Part shown: in pieces, positions 35,170-48,500 of the stretch
Numbering within the stretch: the first letter of the stretch is position 1
Layout: the number at the start of each line of letters is the position of its first letter
Assembly: GCA_000934455.1 (NCBI GenBank)
Contig: KN883758.1
Coordinates: forward strand, 89,386-153,385
DNA length: 64,000 nt
Source of the DNA: Apostichopus parvimensis
Taxonomy: Eukaryota > Echinodermata > Holothuroidea > Aspidochirotida > Stichopodidae
Direction: 5' to 3'
Made by a program: the position numbers and the translations under genes
The notes under the pieces: generated by a model
The model's database searches: none
Told to the model about the DNA's origin: nothing
Seen by the model: only the letters and a program-made list of their open reading frames with translations

Positions 35170-35879
35170 TTTCTTTATGTTATCGAAAAAGAATCTTAGA
35201 AACTAAACTCATGTGGTGTGCTAAACTTTCTACAAACTGAATTTGACGGTAGCGTTAGACTTCAGATCATCCATCTTCTTACATGAAAGATAAAATTTGC
35301 AAATAGAATATCGGACATTGATGACATATTCAGTATGTTTTTATCGCTTCTTCTTGAACGTTCCTTTACAAGTTAAGGTAAGCCAGACTTAGTTATGACT
35401 TTCGTTGGCATAATACGCCACTGTGTACAATATACATAGCATACCCACAAGGATGTATTTTAAAAGCAAACAGCAGAAACAGTAACAATAAGTGGTTAAA
35501 TATTTCAAAGTATACGTTTACTTCTTAAGTTCACAAGAGCAGAACCCTTTTTAATCACATCCTTGTTATTTTCATTTTTAAGAAACGGCGAACACTTTTT
35601 AATTACAAAAAGTAAGCCAATATATAATGCAGCACTAAGGTTATCATAAAATGCAGTAATAGTATTACTTTTCACCCCTTTAAGTTCAATTACTTGAACA
35701 TGAGTATGTAGTATAAAACTGAAGTTATTAGTGTTGACTGCAAAACAAAGACATGTTATCCGTAGCCAAGTATACTTTAACCGCAACATTCAGTAAACGA
35801 CAACATACGATATTTTAAATTTTGTATTTACACATTTTGGAAAAATTCAAATAGTGACTTATTTGATCGTCGAAAACAT

Positions 35880-36055
35880 TAATGATTGTGACAATGAAAG
35901 AAGACCAACAAGTCTTGATATTGCAAAATGTATAATGGTGAATCTTACAAAGTATGAACGTTTCAGAAAACAAATAAAAACAACAAGCGAAGAGGTTTTT
36001 ACAAATGTACATGTTTTCTGCATTATTATGATTTTTTTGTTAATTAAATTAAATT
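35880..36055 (+). other. Unit B-specific insert with an open frame
   Basis: About 175 bp absent from the same place in unit A (around 680). It extends a plus ORF (35854-36123) that includes DCDNERRPTSLDIAKCI, vaguely like the end of a protein kinase domain (the C...ERRPT block). No splice sites or second copy support a gene. Confidence 0.3.
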
Positions 36056-36329
36056 TAGGGTTCTTTCCAGTCTTTTTCTTCCAGACTCAAATAAACAGAA
36101 CAGTAATGTTTGACAATGGATAATAAAGTATTTAGAGTTGGTAAGTTCAAAAACTTTCTGACTGTCTGGGTCACGTAAACATAGGAAAGCAAAAGGAACG
36201 TAAATTGAAACAAGTCGAGCTGCATGGTTTTCTTGATTATTTACTAAAACAACAATTAGAGCGCAATGTATTGCAATAACTGATTTTCGTGACATATTTA
36301 ATTTTTATAATTGTGTACTTAAATCTTCA

Positions 36330-36343
36330 TTTATTTTTTTATT
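36330..36343 (-). terminator. Candidate poly(A) signals of NLR B
   Basis: Two AATAAA hexamers on the minus strand (36330-36335 and 36338-36343), 89-102 nt beyond the stop codon of NLR B. Confidence 0.4.
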
Positions 36344-36431
36344 TTTTAATATGATAGTTAACTCAGTATTTGTCAATGTTGGGATAAACCAGCACGTAAA
36401 TGGTTGGATTAAACGTGAAATGAGCAAGGTC

Positions 36432-36533
36432 TTATGCAGTGGCTTTTGACACTATCCTGCTAGCATCCTTGGTGTAGTATCGGCGCATCACGTCCCTTTC
36501 GATGCCGTACGGTTCTTTTGTCTTTCGAATTCT
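36432..36533 (-). CDS. NLR B exon E13, last exon
   Basis: 33 codons plus stop after the acceptor TATTTTCTACAG: RIRKTKEPYGIERDVMRRYY then TKDASRIVSKATA. The stop TAA falls where A has AAA, giving B a 23-residue shorter C-terminus. Confidence 0.6.
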   Translation of the reverse strand, partial: RIRKTKEPYGIERDVMRRYYTKDASRIVSKATA

Positions 36534-39500
36534 CTGTAGAAAATAACATATATTCGTCAGCAGAAACATTTTGCATCGCTTAGCAATTAATCTTGAGTTT
36601 GGATATATTATACGTTCTTGGGCCCTCTCATTCCCACTTAATTTCATTCCACGGTAAATTATTTGCATTTGATTAAATGTAAAACGCAAAATACTACTTC
36701 ATTAGAGAAGAAAATACTAAGTACTTGAAGCCTACCTGAACGTTTTCCGGAATGTTTCCACCTGCAATGAGATAGAAGAGACACATCACTAATTACTGTA
36801 TGGAAAAGCTTCCTTATTATACTCGTATGATAAATATTTACATAGAGATGTCCTCTGAAGTATATTTGATTGTCCATATAGTCTGCAGGATTGGCCTTCC
36901 ATTCACCGTATGGGTAAGATGCTACATTCTATTGCCAGATCTAATAAGATGTTTTTCACATCAAAGTTCACATTATATGTTGATGTCGTTGTAACTGTCA
37001 CGTGTTAAATGTACATCGATATACCATTAAGTTTAAATGACAAGTAAACTCTAACATCCGCAAAATGCTAAGTTCTGTGATAGCTTTTACTTCTTTGTTT
37101 ATTTGCCTAACAAGTCTGGTAAATTAGAGATAGCAAGCCAAAAAGCCATTTGCAATTTATTAAGCTATAAATCACAAAAACAGCAGTTTAGCAATAAAAT
37201 TGAACAAGTTCATATAACGAATCCAATCATTTAAGAGTTCAAACAGTGTTCAGGTTATTATATGGGAGATTGTACCACAATTTTCATTATCAGTTTTGTT
37301 ATAATATTGTTAATTTGGACTTTAAGTGTACTAACACATTGATGCTTTCACGTGTAGAAGGTACGTTCTTAAAACATGACACTGGGTGATTTGAATGCTT
37401 TTTTTAATCAATAAAGTGTTATCAATAATTCGTTTGAATTGAAATTGAATTGAAATTGAATTAAAAAAGCCACATGCAATTTATTAAGCTATAAATCACA
37501 AAATAACAGTTTAGCAATAAAATTGAACAAGTTCATATAACGAATCCAATCATTTAAGAGTTCAAACTGTGTTCAGGTTATTATATGGGAGATTGTACCA
37601 CACTTTTCATTATCAGTTTTGTTATAATATTGTGAATTTGGACTTTAAGTGTACTAACACATTGATGCTTTCACGTGTAGAAGGTACGTTCTTAAAACAT
37701 GACACTGGGTGATTTGAATGCTTTTTTTTAATCAATAAAGTGTTATCAATGATTCGTTTGAATTCGAGCGGTAAAGCCGTTAGTTTAAATAGATTAGCAT
37801 GAAATGGTATTATTTCACAGTAACGTTATTGTAAAACTTACCACCTGTCTGAACCTTGAATTGGTCAAACGGATCCCATTTTGCTGCGTTTAAAGAGAAA
37901 TGATAAAGTACTTGATCACTCACAAATTAAATACTTTAAAATTATAGCATATGATTAACGTATTGTTTTCTAGGTGATTATGAGGTCAGTGCTCAGTTAT
38001 CATCCTTTAGTTTGTTATTTTTAACTGTCATCGAATGTGATAGTCAATTCGTTAAAGTTACAGATGCAATCTTAATATTTTCATGATTGGTGGATTGCTC
38101 TTAACGTATCAGATATGAATCGGTTGTGCATGAGCACTAGTATTGTTGAACGACATACATGTTGTTACACATTTTGCGTATATAACTTTTTACCACTGAT
38201 AATGATTCTTGCAAAGTCCCTATCAGGAAACTGTCCATTGCCAATGCAATCATGTGGATATGAGGTACACTGACAATATAATTCAATTCACTTCCATCGT
38301 ACATATGTCTCTTAATTGTATAAAGTTATGTACATATCTAGTGCAAGCGACATTCCACGTACCATGTTTCATGTTATGTTTTAGCAAAGTTATTTTGTTC
38401 TACCAAACTTTTTAACTCTATGCTCAAGAAACAAAAGGCAATCAGAATACCAGTATAGAAATTTAAATATAATCAATGTAGGTTTCATTTAATTATTCAG
38501 TCACTGTTATTCTAAACAATTCTGACCTAAACTATAATTATATTTATCTGTAGAAGAACAAAACTAACGTAGTATACTAACTACTACAAAGGATATCAGT
38601 TAACAAGTATTGTTCCTATCATGGTGATATTTAGTCGTCCTTGATGATTACACAAACGTTTGAACATTCTGGTAATAGTTCACTTTATTTTTTATTCTTT
38701 AAAAAAATTGAAATTAATTTTTAATAAGTCAACCACGAAAGCTAGATACAACCTTTATTATATCATACATCCCTTTTTGCGCAGCTTTCTGACCCATTTC
38801 CTGTTATTGTTTATTCAATTTCTTTTTGCATAAATCCTTTTAATTTTCTCTGCCTTGTGTCAGTATGTTCATTTGGAAAGAAAATGTACTGGGGTTTGAA
38901 ACCATTGAAAAATTGTAGCTACACCAGTGACAATTTTTCAGTTATGGGCAGTAAGTACTAATGTTTTATTATGTTTTGAGTTTAAAAGTGATGTGAGCTA
39001 AATTTGTTAAATTTATATTAGTAAAATAAACATGAAATCAATTTTGATTTTTTAATTTTGTAATGATTTTTGAACTCTCAATAGTTATTTGATAACAAAA
39101 AAGTATTCCACCATTATTTGCATGATGTTACAGCGCCACCATGTTTGCTGTTAGCTACTTGTTGTATTATGCAGCTATTCCCAGTGGGAAGTGTTCAAAG
39201 ACTAAAAGAGATTGTTTAGAATACTCACCAACCAATCACCTGTTCTAAAATCCATTATGTAACCGATACTATCAGGTCCAAGTGGAATCCACTCAAGGAA
39301 GAAGGTATTAACTGATAATTCAANNNNNNNNNNNNNNNNNNNNNNNNNNNNNNNNNNNNNNNNNNNNNNNNNNNNNNNNNNNNNNNNNNNNNNNNNNNNN
39401 NNNNNNNNNNNNNNNNNNNNNNNNNNNNNNNNNNNNNNNNNNNNNNNNNNNNNNNNNNNNNNNNNNNNNNNNNNNNNNNNNNNNNNNNNNNNNNNNNNNN

Positions 39501-42500
39501 NNNNNNNNNNNNNNNNNNNNNNNNNNNNNNNNNNNNNNNNNNNNNNNNNNNNNNNNNNNNNNNNNNNNNNNNNNNNNNNNNNNNNNNNNNNNNNNNNNNN
39601 NNNNNNNNNNNNNNNNNNNNNNNNNNNNNNNNNNNNNNNNNNNNNNNNNNNNNNNNNNNNNNNNNNNNNNNNNNNNNNNNNNNNNNNNNNNNNNNNNNNN
39701 NNNNNNNNNNNNNNNNNNNNNNNNNNNNNNNNNNNNNNNNNNNNNNNNNNNNNNNNNNNNNNNNNNNNNNNNNNNNNNNNNNNNNNNNNNNNNNNNNNTA
39801 ACAACGCTTAGAAAGAACATGGCTCTCACGAACAGTTGGCAAAATTAAGATACAAGAACAGAAAGAAGGAGGATACAACTGAAGAAGGGCGGTTGCCCGA
39901 AATATTATATAACTTTTTTGTTGTCTCAACATTACAGTTGGCATGAATTTATTAGGTTATTATACTTGTTCTGTTCTTTTTACGCAATTATTGCAAGATA
40001 AAGTAAACCATGATTCATTGGCACAATGACATATATAGATCATATCAACTCTCAAACGAATATATCCAGTAAATATTTTTTTTTGGGGGGGGGGGTTAGA
40101 TCAGTCTAACTTACACCGCAGTTGTCATTCTATCTACTACCAATGAAAGATATTACTAAAAGGAAAATACAATGAATGGCCTATAATATAGATTTCTGTA
40201 CTGTGGAAGTTTTACTTAATTAACTAAATTATTTACGAATGGTATTTTTTTCTTGTTTTTTGATCTGTACAATTGTTCATGATTTATATTGTTTCATAAG
40301 TAGCTGACTTCCGTCAGTTAAATATGTTCATCGCATACAGTCAACACTGGAATATAAAACAACGACATGTACTTAACATATTAGCTGTTGAACTTTACCC
40401 TGTAATCCGGATCGTTGTGATTGGACTATGACAGTAATACTTAAACCGATCGATCAATCAATTATTGTTTTATGAGTGATACCTTTGATAGCCGTTGATA
40501 GCCAATCCGAAGGAATAGATCTAGGTAGTAGACAGCTGAAGAAACTAAAGAACAATGAGAAAAATACAGCAAGAAAAATATATGAGAATGAACAAATTGT
40601 AACAATTTCAAATATATTTATACTAAATGTATCCCTAAACCCTGTAAATAATTAATGATGTGAAGAAAGTCGAATGTGTTTCTGGTCTTTCTAAGTCAAG
40701 TCAATACACTCTAAACAAACAAAGTGATGGCGACATAATTTATTTTTAAAACGTGTCATGTGCGTCAACTTGTTGAGATACTATAATATCTTGAAGATGG
40801 CATTCTGAACTTTTTCGAGAAAACACTTATAAAAATTATGACGTTAAATAAATTCGACATGGATTATGAAGCACTATTTCAATTAACACGTGATCTAAAG
40901 TTTGGAACTAACACATGACGGCAATAGTGTATGTAACAAAGATTTGCGAATTAATTATTTTAAATAGTTTCTTAAGCGACACTTGCTAACATTTGGTAAT
41001 ATTTTGTTACGTCTACGAAAGAAACAACGCTAAACGGCATCGAAAACTGAAACATTGCAATAACGAGGCTGATATTAAACTAAAGAAAACTCAGACTACG
41101 AAAACATTCATAGTCTGACTAGGAACATACTTTCATCTGAGCAACATCATTATCTGCAACCCCCACACAGCACACAATCAACCACATACATTTGGCAAGC
41201 TATGTCCGCCTATGACTCATGAAAAAGTACACACATAAATCATTACGTTCTTTTAAAGTTAAAAATGTAAGATTCAAAGCCGGAAGCCGGACCCCGTCGC
41301 GTGTCTAAGTGTTGTAAAGTTAGTATCACATACATGCAGTACAGTATTAAGTAGATTTTATAGAAAATCTACCGCTGAAAGGAATGTTAACACACTCTTA
41401 ATTAATATACATTAATGTTAAACATTGAGGTAACTAGTATTGCCACTTTACGGAGTACGTCAACCAATTGAACTATTATAAAGTAATGAAGAGTCGCTGT
41501 CCAAACAATTGTTTTATTGTAGTACAAATGCTTTATGCATTCCAAAATTATTAATTCCCGCATTGCAGATGAGTCTTTCTTGTTGGTGGGGGGTGAGGAT
41601 ATACATAAAAAACATATTCATTCACATTTCACTGCTCTTGAGACGGAATTCCGGTTGTATGTAAAAATCCGGTGCATACCTAACAATAACTTCCGATTGA
41701 TACTTGGGGAACTATTGTTACTAGTTGACACAATAAGAAATTATCAATAATAACAATAATAATCACTGAATGAAACGACATATTAAGATGTATTATATGA
41801 CTGTGATATACAAATAAACTTATTTTGCACTTGGATATATTGATTTGCATTAAGCCCCTATTAGAAATTCATTAAAAAAAACACGACACGAGAAAATACA
41901 CATCCCGACTTGTAGCTATACAGTTAATATCGCAATTACCTAAACAATTATTTTGTAAATATATATTCTGATCACCTTATCAAAGTTTCCAAGTTCAACG
42001 ATAGGTATTTATCAGTGAGAAAGGAATAGTCTTTGGTTGTAATATCTCCCACTTTTAAAACAATCCCTGATTATTGTCAACATTTTTCTTACCGTCACTT
42101 CACCTTCGTTATTTTATTGACCTTCATTTCCCGTAATTGTATGTAACATGAGAAGATTAGTACTGATGATTCTTAGAGCGGCTTGTTGCGTTGAGTTTGT
42201 TTGTTTGTTTTTTTCATTTAATTACTACTTCATACTGGCATAAAATAAACCAAATGAATTGCTCACATTTTAGGTCTCATTTCCAATAAGGAAAAGAAAA
42301 TCGAAAATTTTGAAGAATTCCATTTTGGAATTTCAATATTGACAACTGTAATTAGTTAGTGGAAAAATGTGGAACAAACATTTTGATATGCATATTGTAC
42401 GTTAATAAAGGGGTTCCGATGAATCGTATTATAGTGGCGTTACATTGCAGCATAATTTGGTTCGAAACCACTTTTTGAAGGTTGAACTGTGCTCGGTTTA

Positions 42501-45500
42501 AGCTGCCTGATTTCGATCTAGATCAAGATGTTGTTGACACTGGATATTTGATCGGGAGCCAAATGATTTTATCCAAGCAACGTGTCCGGGGATGCCCTAA
42601 CTAAGGACTATGAGGTTACAGAGTACGGTTCCTAACTAAGGACTTTGTATGTATAGTTTCCGTCATGATATATGACAAAGAATGTTCCATTATTGAATGG
42701 GTGTCCTTGTAATCGTTAACGTTGATTACATATTTTAATATACTTACGTCAGTTTATTTAGTCGCTGTGACTGCTGTACATACACCAATATATCAATCAT
42801 CTCCTCTGGTGTCATTACCTTGTCGTCCCCTTTTGTTATGTTCATTAGTTGTACTGATGACAGCCCTGAAAGTCGTAGACCTGATCTTAGGATGACGTCA
42901 CTTTTATCTATGTGACTAAATGACTTGTATAGGTGTAAGGTACGGATAGGAATCTGATGGAATGAAAGAAATTAATGATGCCGATATCATTTATGTATTT
43001 AATTAAGTAGAACGGATAATGTGAATGTAAATGTTTTGATATTGAAACTAAGAAAAAAAGATATGATGGAGTTACCGGTATAAAAGATGAAGATATTGTC
43101 TGAGTTTACAGTTCAAAAACATGGAGATGTAAGGTATTAATTTGAGTGAGAAATAGAATATAAACAATTGAATTGTGTTCAGTTATCAATATTATTAAAT
43201 TTCTAACACAACACAAGTAACAATTTACCTATAACATTCATACAAATGAGTATTATAAACTTATGGAGATTTAGTAATAAGTTCAAAATGAAATTAAATT
43301 TTAAATTACACTTGCCTTACTATATGACGTAACAAGTGCATATAATAGCAGTACCTAAAACAGCATAATTGCATTCACTACTAGCTATCAATATAACCAA
43401 TAGGACATATGCGACACAATGAATACAGTAAATCATCTTAAATATCCAACCATCTCAAGTTAATATCGATGGTTCCCAATGTCATACTCCAATGACGTCA
43501 TAGCTACAATACTGGATGTCAAAACACTGCCTCAATAATTTATGTCACCATCGGGAATTCCTCACCAGGAATTCTTGAAGTTAGTTTGAGGTGTACATAA
43601 GATTATATTAACTAAGTTCATCACGGGTTGTACTTCATACATACTACACGATGCAGAACGTGTCAATATGTGCAAAAACGAAAAACAAAATTTAAAGTGC
43701 TGTTTATTACTTTTCAATTAACTAAGTATGCTACTTGAAATAAATTAACAAAGCGATCTGCAAAATACTTTGCGAGTTTGAAATCAGACTACCATCAGAA
43801 TATAGTAAACTAACGACAAAAAAATGCATCATTATAATTGGTAAATTAGTAGGTAAATTAAGCTTAACCACAATGATCGGGACTTGTGTTTCTTGAAAGA
43901 TAGGAGACTGTTATCTGTCTTGTTGAGCAAAGGGAAGGGCCTCAATTCTTTCACTGTGCTTGCAATAGGTCTACTGGTTGAGATCATATGGAGATAATGT
44001 ACTACGACTCGCTTGACCACTGTTGGACTATCGCTGTGATGCACGAACCGTGGGGAAAAACTCGAGCAATCCTTGAGAAATTGTCTACATGAAATTGATA
44101 ATTTAAATTTACATTTGCTCATATATTGCAAATATGAAACTGTGAGCAGACATCAGTTCATTGTAGACTGTTTTCAATATACACATAAATTGAAAACCGG
44201 GAATCAGGGAAACAAAACAAATCTGAATTTACACTTATTCTGTTATTTTTTTAGTCAGTCGATGAAACTATGCGAAAAATTAGAAAAATTTGTTATAGTT
44301 AAAATTTCCTTCTTCAATATAATTGCATCTAAACGTAAATATTAATGCATCAGTTTGATGACCAGCAAATTATTTGCAGAATTGGATTCTTTTATTTTTC
44401 AATAATACCATAGGTATGTACAAGTAGACGGTGGCTCTATGGTTAAGCTGACGTATGTATACGTATTGTACAGTTAGATATAATTATATATTACACTGAC
44501 TTACGTCACGACTTGATGCCTTCCCAAGGAGCTCTATGGTTGACCTCTGTTGTGACTCACTGTCGCTCTCAGCAATAATCACGGGATCTGAACACAGCTT
44601 AGTGATACTATCGACGTCATCAGCCTAACAATTAAAACGAACGCAATAAAATAAATGATAAATTGTTCATGTACTCCCACGATGAACCTTGACCTTCCCA
44701 TCATACAATTATTGTATAAAGTCAATATAAATATAATACATTGGGATTTGTTTCAGTTTATTTCTATATTGAACAATGATAATGATTAGCACAAGGATAT
44801 TAACGGTTACTATCTTCACTGAAGAATCACGAATTATTTGTCTGTTTATACTATTCTCACTTCTATGACTTCAAAATTGGACTGTAGCTTACTTTAGATA
44901 CAAGGAATGGTAGAGTGCATCATATAAGATGTAGTAGTCCATCAGTTAATTTTGCAAAATAATATGTAAAACTAGTACGAAACCCGTGGTTTCACTGTGT
45001 ATCATAGCCATGTACACTTACCTTAATCCACTGCCCAGAACAGAGATCCAAACAATTGCCAGAAGTTGGTGAGAAGACTGTGTAGGAGAGATAGATCTGT
45101 ACATGTTGGAGAATGTTTATATCTTTATGTATTCTAAACAAAAACCTGGAGTGACACTGATATCAAAGATAGATTTTTAATGAACTTGCTATGGTCAAAA
45201 TGGTCCCAAAATGTGGTTACTATGACAACAATACATCACACAAAACAGAGAAGTAAACGAATTAAAACATCTTTGTTATTTTATTTGTTATAAATGTTTG
45301 TCAATCTTTGCTAAACTAAACAACGATCAGCGGACCAGCTAGGGGGATGGGAATTCTCCAGATGTTATACAAAAGATTAATATTTGACCTAACTTAACTC
45401 TTGTTTCATTAAGTTCGAACATATTTGTATATATCATCATTCTGTGACAAGATATTATCACAACATGACTGTTGATTTTGTTTATTTTGATACATTTTTA

Positions 45501-48500
45501 GTTGTTGTTATAGTTACATACCACCAGAGCCTAAATGAACCTAACTTGATCATAATAATTAACGTCATAAATACTAAAGGATAACAATATTTCTTTATTA
45601 TCTTATGTAATAGTGGTTTAACTAAATAATCGCATATGGGAGAATGATGTCATGCCAACTGAACTGCACCCACTTTTTTTTGGCACGACAAGTCCCTACG
45701 GGTAAAAGAACCACTGCATGGTCGGAAATAATTGACTTCACCAATCGCTTCATAACTCGCCAGAAATGTTACAACGGTAAATAGTTTCATATGTGACTTT
45801 GAAAAAAACATATTTGAGACCAATGTGACTAGCAAATCTAAAGTAGGCTCCTTGAGTAAGTATTGTCTGCCCTGCATATGCTAGGCTACGGAGTGTATTG
45901 ACCTGGTTAGGTCTCGTTAACGGATATTGCTGTACTATGCCTCGGCTAGTGTGAATCAAGTTTGTTGCTTACGGCAACATATTGACCATACAAAATGAAT
46001 ATACCTACGGTAGCCTGTCTATTCCTAGGCAACATATTATATAGTAGAGTGTGATTGTGTGAATCTTTATAAATTGCAAATTAGGATTGTAATATTGTTA
46101 GAGAAGGTAAACTAACTAATAGGTTAGACATTACGACTATCTTCACCTTTTTGAAATGTTATTTACATGCCTTGTCTTGTGTGAGTTATCCCCATGTGAC
46201 TTGGTTTAATATTATACCTCAAACCTGTAAAAATAACAGTCATGAATGTGTGCCTCTATGTTAATTCCTGTATCCTATGAATACAGGGTGTTGTAAGTGG
46301 AGCATTTTCATGCATCTTTTTACAGTCATTAATAGGTCCTTATGCAACTAGAAAAACTTAGACTAAATATTTCGTAGTTTCAATCCTTTTTATGCTTACG
46401 GTGTACGTGGGATAAACCAAGAAATGGATTGGGTTTATATTGTTATTGTGTTTGCTTTTAACCTTGTTTGAATTGACATTGAGCTTATACACTAAGGGCA
46501 GGGGCAACATGCGGAACTAATTATGTATATATCCTGCAGTACTGACATCTATCAGACAATTTCAGATTTTCTAAGTTGTTAATTCATGTTAAGGCACCTT
46601 TTATTCATGATAGTCCTAGCATAGCTTGTTAGTGAAAATTAGGATTGTTTATTTAGGAAAATTATGTAATATTGTAGCCGGCTTTCCAGTAAAATACGTC
46701 GACAACAAAGACAGAATTTTCAGTTGGTAAACACAACGAATGTCAGGGGTTAAATATATTTTTGTCTGCAACTTCAAAAGATGGTACAAGTTTCGTTATA
46801 AAGTGTTCCTTTTTTGGGCCTTACAAACAAATCTCACGCTTTTTGATGTAATTCACTCCTTCAAAACTCAACCATTCACTGTGTCAGAATTCCCCCTGTA
46901 TAGTTATTTGGTTAAACTAGATCATGTTATGTTGTGCGTCAGGTATAAAAAAAACTTACCAGTATATAAAGCAAAACGTAATCAATATTTTTATAGGTTG
47001 AATGATTGAGTAATTATAGTATAAATTGGTAGCTGGTAGATAGTTTTTACGACATCACTCGAACAGAAAAATAACAGAGCATATTACGCACACATTAACA
47101 TTATAGTGTTTTCTCTTCAATTTTATTGACTGATTATTTGGTAGAAACAGCCCGACACGGAAATCTTGCCAGTGCGATATCCACACTTCATTTATACATG
47201 TCGTTGATTTTAAAATTACCTTTAAACTTCGATGTCTTTAAACTGATTGGAATAGAATTTGGATGGATTGATTCTGGTAGTGGGCAGTTGCGAAACCTGA
47301 AAGTAAGTGGAAGAAATGTCTAGTTCATTTAATTTTCATAATATCAATCATTCTCCTATAGCAAAGTTAGACCGGTGTTCCAGCGATATGTTTAGTAAGT
47401 GTTTTGAGTGCATTTGAATGAAGCCGGGTGCCGACGGAATAGCATCCATAATCGAGCCTGTTAAATAAAGCCCCGCAATGTCGATTGGGTCATCCGTGTA
47501 CCAGGTCAAAGATTTCTGATATCAAGTATGTAGATATTTCATGTATCTAACACTATTAGTAATACCTACCAGAGTTCACGTAGATCCTTTGATTGTTCTG
47601 CATATAGTAATAAACCTATAACATCTTCCTCTGCCAATTCTCTTCCTACCTCTGTGGTTACTCCTATCTTGACTACTGTAGAAAGATTGCTCAAAGAAAG
47701 ACCAGAACGGAGGACGATGTTATCCTTATCAGCTTTGCTGAAAGTTTCAAGCATATAAAGATCAACAATTGGGATCTGTGGAAAAACAAAGGAAAGAAAA
47801 ATTAATTATACATGAAATTAATAAAAACGAAATGACATAACGATATATGTATTACATAATTGTAATTGTTTCATGGATTAATTATATCTTTATTTACATT
47901 TACGCTAAGCCATATCAGTGAGATTTTATGAAAATTTTAGCATTGTTAATCATTTTTCTGCCAACACATCTAGCGGTAGTAGTTGATTATCTTTTCTTTC
48001 TTATTTCCTATAAAAGTGTCAAAATACACTTGTCACCCATATTTTCATATATATGGAATATCAATTATGTGCAAATTTTCTTTTCCACATATTTGTTTAA
48101 TTAATCGGGGTTGTAAGTTGATTGCATGGTTGTGTCGACGTAGTTGTCGTTAAATGATTACCTAAGTCTTATTGTGTGGGCGAGCACATGTACTGGTGTG
48201 CCAATAGTTTTAACTGAGGGCTACATTTGACGCTTGTGTCGACCTATTCTTGTTTAATATGTTGTAATTAGATAAATTTCTTTTCTATGTATTTTATTTC
48301 ACATTTCCACATAACATGTGTTAATAGGGGTCTAAGATAAGGGGTGGAGGTTAGGATCGGTTGCCTCAAGTTCGATATGAAGGTCATTCATTAAAAACAT
48401 ATGTCAACATTACAATCTGCATTTAATTTCACAGCGTAGAAATTGTCTGGAGTTGTTGCTTATTAATTTTTGATTGGTTCCTCTGTCCAGGGCAGTGCAC

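Noticed and set aside
35505-35789. 94-codon minus ORF downstream of NLR B, with an acceptor-like TTTTGCAG inside
   Set aside because: The matching frame in unit A (about 330-600) is broken by indels and no phase fits in both copies.
39202-39944. Long ORFs across the N gap
   Set aside because: Artefacts of translating N; only the ends are real sequence (E9 at one end).
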